A DNA stretch of 64,000 nt from assembly GCF_019021925.1 (NCBI RefSeq), contig NZ_CP058990.1, positions 2,196,001-2,260,000 on the forward strand, in the 5' to 3' direction. Below are positions 63,000-64,000 of this stretch, in pieces (within the stretch, counting starts at the first letter, position 1; each line of letters starts with the position of its first letter). The DNA is from Cellulophaga sp. HaHaR_3_176. Its GTDB lineage: Bacteria > Bacteroidota > Bacteroidia > Flavobacteriales > Flavobacteriaceae. The notes under the pieces were generated by a model. The model did no database searches, was not told the origin of the DNA, and was given only the letters and a program-made list of their open reading frames with translations. Made by a program: the position numbers and the translations under genes.

Positions 63000-63297
63000 T
63001 TCTTTAATAAGTATTAGATTAAACAAAATAACTCTTCCTTCTATTTTCTGTTTCTTTACTATTACACTATATTAAAAAATCTTTTAACTGTAAATAAGTA
63101 GCATTTATCAGAATAAATTTTGAGTTTTAAAGGTTTAATTACAGCTTCTTCTTTTTCAAGGCTAGTACAAAGTAAAAAATTTACATATTTAAAACTTAAA
63201 TACACAATCATAAACACCTATAAAACAACACCTTATTTAAAAAATAATTTATAATTGATATGCACTTTTTAATTTCTATATAATTTAGTGCTTCTTA
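63000..63297. other. Intergenic region, AT-rich
   Basis: No ORF, hairpin or promoter recognised before the tRNA promoter. Confidence 0.5.
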
Positions 63298-63329
63298 TTT
63301 TGCTATATATTTAAAAAGAAATATATTTG
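63298..63329 (+). promoter_or_regulatory. Promoter of tRNA-Arg
   Basis: TTTTG at 63298-63302, 19 bases, TATATTTG at 63322-63329: the best consensus promoter in the window; transcript would begin about 18 bases before the tRNA. Confidence 0.75.
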
Positions 63330-63353
63330 CACCCCGTTAATAAGGAAATTATC

Positions 63354-63427
63354 GGCCTCGTGGCGCAACTGAATAGCGCACTTGATTACGGCTCAAGAGG
63401 TTACTGGTTTGAATCCAGTCGAGGTCA
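63354..63427 (+). tRNA. tRNA-Arg (anticodon ACG)
   Basis: 74 bases. Acceptor GGCCTCG / CGAGGTC with discriminator A; anticodon arm CTTGA-TTACGGC-TCAAG gives anticodon ACG (read as ICG after TadA editing); T arm ACTGG-TTTGAAT-CCAGT. The CCA end is not encoded. Single tRNA with its own promoter and terminator. Confidence 0.95.
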
Positions 63428-63440
63428 CTACTAAAATTGC

Positions 63441-63480
63441 AAAAACCATATGAATTTTAAAATTCATATGGTTTTTTTAG
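63441..63480 (+). terminator. Terminator of tRNA-Arg
   Basis: 36-base perfect palindrome AAAAACCATATGAATTTT / AAAATTCATATGGTTTTT followed by more Ts. Confidence 0.88.
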
Positions 63481-63513
63481 TTTTAATACTCTCCATTTCC
63501 TATAAATCAAAAA

Positions 63514-63533
63514 ACCTACTAGTACCTACTAGT
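63514..63533 (+). repeat. Tandem 10-bp repeat, likely operator of the GntR gene
   Basis: ACCTACTAGT occurs twice in direct tandem; each copy holds the palindrome ACTAGT, so the two also form ACTAGT-ACCT-ACTAGT. It lies 12-31 bases before the -7 box. Confidence 0.6.
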
Positions 63534-63544
63534 TGTTTATTTAG

Positions 63545-63552
63545 TATATTTG
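63545..63552 (+). promoter_or_regulatory. -7 promoter box of the GntR gene
   Basis: TATATTTG. The ATG at 63557 would fall before the expected start of transcription; the next ATG at 63563 would be at or within a few bases of it, so the mRNA may be leaderless. Confidence 0.55.
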
Positions 63553-63562
63553 CATCATGCAA

Positions 63563-64000
63563 ATGATTCATATTAAAAAAGAAAAAGGAACTCCTAAATA
63601 CAAACAAATCATAGCATCTATTGAAAATGCTATATTATCTGGTACTTTAAAAAAAGGAGATCAACTACCTTCATTAAATAGTATCCGAGATACCAACGAA
63701 TTATCTAGAGATACCGTTTTAACAGCCTTTAATGAATTAAAATCAAGAGGGATAATTGAATCTATTGTTGGCAAAGGTTATTACATATTAAGCGATGATA
63801 TACATGTACACCTAAAAATATTTCTACTTTTTGATGAATTTAATTCCTTTAAAGAAGATTTGTACAATGCTTTTATACATGAATTAGATAAAAATGTGCG
63901 AGTCGATATTTACTTTCATCATTTTAATGAAGATATGTTTTCTAAGCTAATAAGCGAAAATAAAGGCTCATATAATTATTATGTATTAATGCCTGCTAAC
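63563..64000 (+). CDS. GntR-type transcription regulator with sensor domain, 5' part
   Basis: 146 residues before the window end; no stop. N-terminal winged helix: KEKGTPKYKQIIASIENAIL, KKGDQLPSLNSIRD, LSRDTVLTAFNELKSRGII, GKGYYI, then from about residue 75 a different domain (IHVHLKIFLLFDEFNSFKEDLYNAF) with the look of a LacI/periplasmic-binding-protein type sensor, the GntR-LacI hybrid common in Bacteroidota sugar control. An ATG two codons upstream (63557) is the alternative start. Target probably downstream, outside the window. Confidence 0.85.
   Translation, partial: MIHIKKEKGTPKYKQIIASIENAILSGTLKKGDQLPSLNSIRDTNELSRDTVLTAFNELKSRGIIESIVGKGYYILSDDIHVHLKIFLLFDEFNSFKEDLYNAFIHELDKNVRVDIYFHHFNEDMFSKLISENKGSYNYYVLMPAN

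Noticed and set aside
1-64000. CRISPR array, insertion sequence, prophage or integron
   Set aside because: No regularly spaced repeats, transposase, integrase or phage structural genes were found in any region I read.

Overview
The window is a 64 kb piece of a low-GC, gene-dense chromosome from a member of the Bacteroidota, almost certainly a (probably marine) Flavobacteriaceae. Evidence: a SusC/SusD pair, DUF1573, DUF3276 (PUR-alpha-like), DUF4920, DUF1684 and DUF4197 proteins, a 315-residue NusB, type III and type II glutamine synthetases side by side, and promoters of the Bacteroidota type (-7 box TAnnTTTG, often without a clear -33 TTG). Nearly all genes lack a Shine-Dalgarno sequence. 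I cannot name the genus. I see no insertion sequence, prophage, CRISPR array or rRNA; this is ordinary backbone with a few accessory loci.

Layout. 1-10 kb: end of a Dabb protein, pyrD, a secreted coiled-coil protein, a TonB-dependent receptor, pepT, the nusB-DUF1573-yajC operon and an ABC exporter. 10-20 kb: a PUR-alpha-like protein, an acyltransferase/symporter/CsaA operon, a YfiT-type thiol transferase, 1-Cys peroxiredoxin, cold-shock protein, a tiny membrane protein, a cyclophilin-FKBP fusion, an M28 peptidase with PPK2, a secreted unknown and a sigma-54 activator. 20-30 kb: MscS channel, NatAB-like ABC exporter, grpE-dnaJ, an epimerase, mnmD-DUF4920, ilvE, a MazG-like enzyme, a second tiny membrane protein and crcB.

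30.5-35.7 kb is a nitrogen-scavenging block: glnK1-amt1-porin-glnK2-amt2, with two dyad operators in front of glnK1. It is complemented at 57.9-61.3 kb by divergent glnN (GSIII) and glnII (GSII), so ammonium uptake, its PII control and assimilation lie within 30 kb. 35.7-45 kb: lipoproteins, an Lrp-type regulator, the three-domain mutase IcmF, purU and a DUF4197 lipoprotein. 45.3-49.7 kb: an orphan SusC/SusD pair bracketed by look-alike terminators. 49.7-57.8 kb: pyrF, prfA, purM and the most interesting locus, a Rieske protein-thioredoxin-ApbE-DUF4266-DUF3570 operon that looks like an extracytoplasmic flavin/redox system of unknown job. 61-64 kb: a Ca2+/Na+ antiporter, two very small genes, tRNA-Arg(ACG) and a GntR-type regulator cut by the window end.

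Many start codons here were set by the promoter: where a -7 box lies inside an upstream extension of an ORF, I moved the start downstream. Several others are genuine TTG/GTG starts because no other start exists. Positions of regulatory elements are by eye and unverified by any alignment or experiment.
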